DNA of 8,108 bases from an uncultured bacterium (lineage in GTDB: Bacteria; UBP6; UBA1177; JAKLFG01), in NCBI GenBank assembly GCA_938048925.1, contig CALITV010000036.1:1-8108 (forward strand), written 5' to 3'. Positions 5,673 through 8,108 of this stretch are shown in pieces. Both the position numbers and the translations under genes were made by a program. Under the pieces are notes generated by a model. That model saw nothing but the letters and a program-made list of their open reading frames with translations. It ran no database searches and had not been told where the DNA came from. Each line of letters opens with the position of its first letter. Positions within the stretch are counted from its first letter, which is position 1.

Positions 5673-6683
5673 ATGATTATCGTACTCAAGCGCGAAAAAA
5701 CCGATGTGCTCGAAGATGTTCGCCGACGCTTGATGAGGGGCGGGTTTCAATTCAGTGTACTGGAGGGGGTCAAATATATCGTCGTCCCAGTGGTTGGAGA
5801 TCTCTCGGCCGGCGACATCAATCGTTTTCGTTCCATTAACGGCGTGGAAAAGGTTCTGCGTGTTTCGAGCCCTTATTATCTGGTCACCAAGGAGTGTCGG
5901 ACCAAGAGTGTCGTGGATGTCGGGGGGGATGTCCGCATTGGCGAGGGGTTTCATTTTATCGCAGGACCGTGCAGTGTAGAGAGCGAGGAGTCCCTTGAGC
6001 GTATCGCCGCGTTTCTCGTGTCGAAGGGGGTGCGCCTGCTGCGCGGCGGCACTTACAAAATGCGTTCTTCTCCGTATAGTTTCCAAGGGCTTGGCGAAGA
6101 GGGACTTCGGATCATGCAACAGGTCGCACGGCGTCATGGTATGCGTTCAGTGAGCGAGATCATAGATTTGCGTAATCTCGATGTTTTTCTCGAGCACATC
6201 GATGTCATTCAGGTTGGTGCTCGCAACATGTACAACTATGCGCTCCTGCGGGAAGTCGGGAGGAGCGGCAAGCCGGTGCTCCTCAAGCGCGCGCCTTCGG
6301 CGCGCATCGAAGATTTCCTTCTTGCGGCGGAATATCTCCTTCTCGAGGGGAACGAGCGGGTTGTCCTGTGTGAGCGCGGTTCGCTTACTTTCGATGACGC
6401 AATACGCAGTGCAATCAATATGGCTACAATCCCGATGCTTAAAGATGTTTCGCATCTTCCGGTCGTGCTTGACCCCTCGCACGGTGTCGGCATCGCTCGT
6501 TATATCCCAGCGGTGAGCGAGGCTGCGGTTCTGTTGGGCGCCGATGGCGTCATGTTGGAGGTGCACTTCGATCCGTCGAACGCTCTTTCCGACGGATTTC
6601 AGTCTATTGATTTCGCGCAATTCTCACGCCTCCACGAGCGTATCGGCACGATACTTTCCTCTCTCGGATCCTCGTGCGCTTGA
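5673..6683 (+). CDS. aroF: 3-deoxy-7-phosphoheptulonate (DAHP) synthase, type Ibeta with ferredoxin-like domain
   Basis: The enzyme condenses phosphoenolpyruvate with erythrose 4-phosphate, the first step of the shikimate pathway. The 336-residue product matches the Thermotoga-type length. Residues 1-70 form the ferredoxin-like regulatory domain (MIIVLKREKT, later Y-L-V), which in characterised members mediates feedback inhibition by aromatic amino acids. The TIM barrel follows from about 92. Metal ligands by alignment are Cys100 (FIAGPCSVES), His270 (LDPSHGVG), Glu296 (GVMLEVH) and Asp307 (ALSDG), each offset by two from my recollection of T. maritima numbering. Also present are RGGTYKMRSSPYSFQGLG (124-141), VLLKRAPSA (202-210) and LCERG (232-236). 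The usual K-P-R-T and K-R-G motifs are here K-M-R-S and K-R-A, conservative but atypical. A G7 run lies in the interdomain linker. No chorismate mutase domain is fused. The next gene overlaps its 3' end. Confidence 0.95.
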   Translation: MIIVLKREKTDVLEDVRRRLMRGGFQFSVLEGVKYIVVPVVGDLSAGDINRFRSINGVEKVLRVSSPYYLVTKECRTKSVVDVGGDVRIGEGFHFIAGPCSVESEESLERIAAFLVSKGVRLLRGGTYKMRSSPYSFQGLGEEGLRIMQQVARRHGMRSVSEIIDLRNLDVFLEHIDVIQVGARNMYNYALLREVGRSGKPVLLKRAPSARIEDFLLAAEYLLLEGNERVVLCERGSLTFDDAIRSAINMATIPMLKDVSHLPVVLDPSHGVGIARYIPAVSEAAVLLGADGVMLEVHFDPSNALSDGFQSIDFAQFSRLHERIGTILSSLGSSCA

Positions 6684-7801
6684 TTTCCCAGCGCCGTTCT
6701 CTTTTTTCCCGCCTCCTTCCCATCGTTGAAACGGGAGTGTTGATTGCGGGCGGATTGGCGTTTTATCTCTTGATTGTCCCGGAACCGGCGCTCCATGAGC
6801 GCAGAGCACCGCTCCCCCTCAAGGAAAAACATGATGTCCCGACACTTGCCGCGGTCCAACCGACGGTGGTCCGCGATCACTACGAATTCTCCGGCGGCGA
6901 TGTCTTTTTTGATGATGCTATCGAACCGGCGTTTACCACGATCGCCGATCGTGCCGCGGTATCTCTTACAGCCGTAACCTATACGATCGGCCGGTCTTCC
7001 GCTATCGAAGCGCTCGAGCGGGCGGCGGCGAGAGGGGTGAATGTGAAAGTGATCGCCGGGCGCGGTAGGTTCGACCGCAAGCCGAAGTTCTCTTTCGTCG
7101 AATTTCATCCTTCCAAGGGAATACTTCATGAAAAATTCTTGATAGCCGACGAAGCCACCGTGTTGCTTTCTTCGCGCAACTTGACGGCGGGACCATCTAA
7201 GAATGCGGCGATACTTTTTCATCGTGCGCCTCGAATGGCGAGAATCCTTGCCGAGGAGATCTCGAGTCTCGAAGAAATGCGGGTCGTCCGGCGTTGTGAG
7301 ACCGGTTGTTCTGTCGAGTATGGGACGCTGTACCTCTTGCCCGGAAAGGGATGCCGGGCGGCGAAAGAAGCGATTCTCTCCGCAAAAGAGAGTATCGAGG
7401 CGGCTGTCTATACCGTGACGCCCGGAACTCCCATGATGACCGGGCTCAAGAGGATCCTTCGTGCGGGGCGGAGAGTGAACATCATCCTTGACGACTGGTC
7501 AGGGGAACAGGGGACTTCGGTCAATCGTCGAGCCGGTGCCTACCTCGAAAGTCTCGGGGCCATGGTGTGGTATGACAATCTTACCGACAAGAACGAAAAC
7601 CCTCTGAATTTCCATCACAAATTTGCTGTCATTGACGGGAACGAGAGTTTGCTCTTCGGATCGATGAATTGGACGAAATCGGCGTGCTATAGAAACCGCG
7701 AGATACTCTTCATCAGCCGCGATCACGACGTTGTTTCCATCTTCAAGGCTTATTTCGACGATATGAGCCGAGCGGTCAGCGATGCGAAGAGCTCTGATTG
7801 A
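6674..7801 (+). CDS. Membrane-anchored phospholipase D-superfamily protein with two HKD motifs
   Basis: The likely start is GTG at 6674, overlapping the DAHP synthase stop by 10 bp; TTG at 6680 is an alternative. The 375-residue product has a basic N-terminus, one transmembrane helix (about 17-35) and a short Pro-rich linker, so the catalytic part should lie in the periplasm. Two PLD domains follow: residues about 70-205 with HEKFLIAD (His152, Lys154, Asp159) and S-x-N (167-169), and about 215-365 with HHKFAVID (His314, Lys316, Asp321) and GSMNW (329-333). Both HxKx4D motifs are complete, so one intact active site is expected. Superfamily members include phospholipases, cardiolipin synthases and nucleases, all acting through a phosphohistidine intermediate; the substrate here cannot be told. 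Cysteines 208, 212, 227 and 338 could form disulfides. The gene is probably co-transcribed with DAHP synthase although no functional link is obvious. Its end overlaps yigZ. Confidence 0.88.
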   Translation: MRLISQRRSLFSRLLPIVETGVLIAGGLAFYLLIVPEPALHERRAPLPLKEKHDVPTLAAVQPTVVRDHYEFSGGDVFFDDAIEPAFTTIADRAAVSLTAVTYTIGRSSAIEALERAAARGVNVKVIAGRGRFDRKPKFSFVEFHPSKGILHEKFLIADEATVLLSSRNLTAGPSKNAAILFHRAPRMARILAEEISSLEEMRVVRRCETGCSVEYGTLYLLPGKGCRAAKEAILSAKESIEAAVYTVTPGTPMMTGLKRILRAGRRVNIILDDWSGEQGTSVNRRAGAYLESLGAMVWYDNLTDKNENPLNFHHKFAVIDGNESLLFGSMNWTKSACYRNREILFISRDHDVVSIFKAYFDDMSRAVSDAKSSD

Positions 7802-8108
7802 GAAAAGCGACAGCGCGTCCGCCGCTCTTTTCCGTTATGTAGGCGACGAAGGTCTCCGCCTGAGAACGGGGAATCGCCACGACGAGACGAACCGCGACAT
7901 CCGAGTACTCCTGAGAAACGACCGCGCCTCCGGCATACTGTTTTGTAAGATGCAGGATCGTCCCGACACAGTCGAAAGGGCTGCTGATGACGATGTTCTC
8001 GGTTACCGGCACTGTGCGTAAGGGAGCCGATGACAATAGCGCGCGGGCCGCACCGCCGAAGGCTCGCGAGAGCCCGCCGGTGCCGAGTTTCACGCCCCCG
8101 AAGTAGCG
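7776..8108 (-). CDS. yigZ: YigZ/IMPACT-family protein (UPF0029), C-terminal part, cut by window edge
   Basis: The frame enters from the right edge and ends with TGA at 7776, giving 110 codons. It opens with RYFGGVKLGTGGLSRAFGGA, the signature at the end of the IMPACT N-terminal domain; E. coli YigZ has RYYGGVKLGTGGLVKAYGGG at that place. The rest (about 80 residues) fits the ferredoxin-like DUF1949 domain typical of bacterial YigZ. A GTG within the motif at 8093 is Val and not a start. The full protein is normally about 200 residues, so roughly half is visible. Eukaryotic IMPACT regulates Gcn2; the bacterial role is unsettled, with a link to RNA or the ribosome suspected. The gene's last 26 bp overlap the end of the PLD gene on the other strand. 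Confidence 0.93.
   Translation of the reverse strand, partial: RYFGGVKLGTGGLSRAFGGAARALLSSAPLRTVPVTENIVISSPFDCVGTILHLTKQYAGGAVVSQEYSDVAVRLVVAIPRSQAETFVAYITEKSGGRAVAFLNQSSSHR

Noticed and set aside
6289..6305. Perfect 7-bp GC hairpin (GCGCGCC, TTC loop, GGCGCGC) on the plus strand
   Set aside because: It lies within the DAHP synthase coding region, has no following T run, and arises from Arg/Ala/Ser codons (K-R-A-P-S-A-R). It is probably codon-driven and not a terminator.
6937..6953. Inverted repeat CACGATC-GCC-GATCGTG
   Set aside because: Seven-bp arms inside the PLD coding region with no promoter or gene border nearby. Short repeats of this size are expected by chance in this base composition.
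7802..7832. Possible terminator hairpin (GAAAAG...CTTTTC) just after the PLD stop
   Set aside because: The stem is weak with an internal bulge, the T run is part of the stem instead of following it, and it is coding sequence for yigZ on the other strand. Not convincing as an intrinsic terminator.

Overview
This 8.1 kb window is a compact, gene-dense stretch of a bacterial chromosome with nine genes, two of them cut by the window edges. A diderm (Gram-negative-type) host is suggested by a Wza-type polysaccharide export lipoprotein with the start of its Wzz/GumC-type partner, by Sec-targeted and membrane-anchored proteins facing the periplasm, and by E. coli-like PurN, SSB and YigZ/IMPACT proteins. 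The DAHP synthase is the short 'Ibeta' type with an N-terminal ferredoxin-like domain (Thermotoga-type), and the MutY-like glycosylase lacks the iron-sulfur cysteines. Both occur in scattered and often anaerobic lineages. I cannot assign a phylum from the sequence alone.

Layout. (1) 1-1370, minus strand: a polysaccharide export lipoprotein followed two bases later by the first 106 residues of a chain-length determinant (Wzz/GumC-like) protein; this is probably the promoter end of a capsule or exopolysaccharide locus continuing to the left. (2) 1371-1492: a divergent intergenic region with a good leftward promoter. (3) 1493-2332, plus strand: a MutY-like DNA glycosylase ending tail to tail with ssb, their stop codons sharing one CTAG palindrome. 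(4) 2329-5535, minus strand: a tightly packed four-gene unit, read in the order secreted cysteine-rich protein of unknown function, purN, a membrane Cache-like/HAMP protein with no output domain, and ssb. The junctions are a 4-bp ATGA overlap, an 11-bp overlap and a 3-bp gap, and the unit is headed by a near-consensus promoter (TTTACA, 17 bp, TATAAT). (5) 5536-5672: a divergent control region. (6) 5673-7801, plus strand: DAHP synthase overlapped by a membrane-anchored phospholipase D-superfamily protein with two HKD motifs. (7) 7776-8108, minus strand: the C-terminal part of a YigZ/IMPACT-family protein that overlaps the PLD gene tail to tail.

The window mixes housekeeping genes (purine synthesis, aromatic amino-acid synthesis, DNA repair and replication) with envelope genes of unknown role. 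The parts most worth following up are the clusterless MutY with a non-MutY C-terminus, the output-less sensor and the unknown secreted protein locked into an operon with purN and ssb, a perfect 11-bp hairpin inside the sensor gene, and a homopolymer tract inside the -35/-10 spacer of that operon's promoter. I see no mobile elements, CRISPR arrays, tRNA or rRNA genes, and no clear intrinsic terminators. No stretch above 300 bases lacks a gene.
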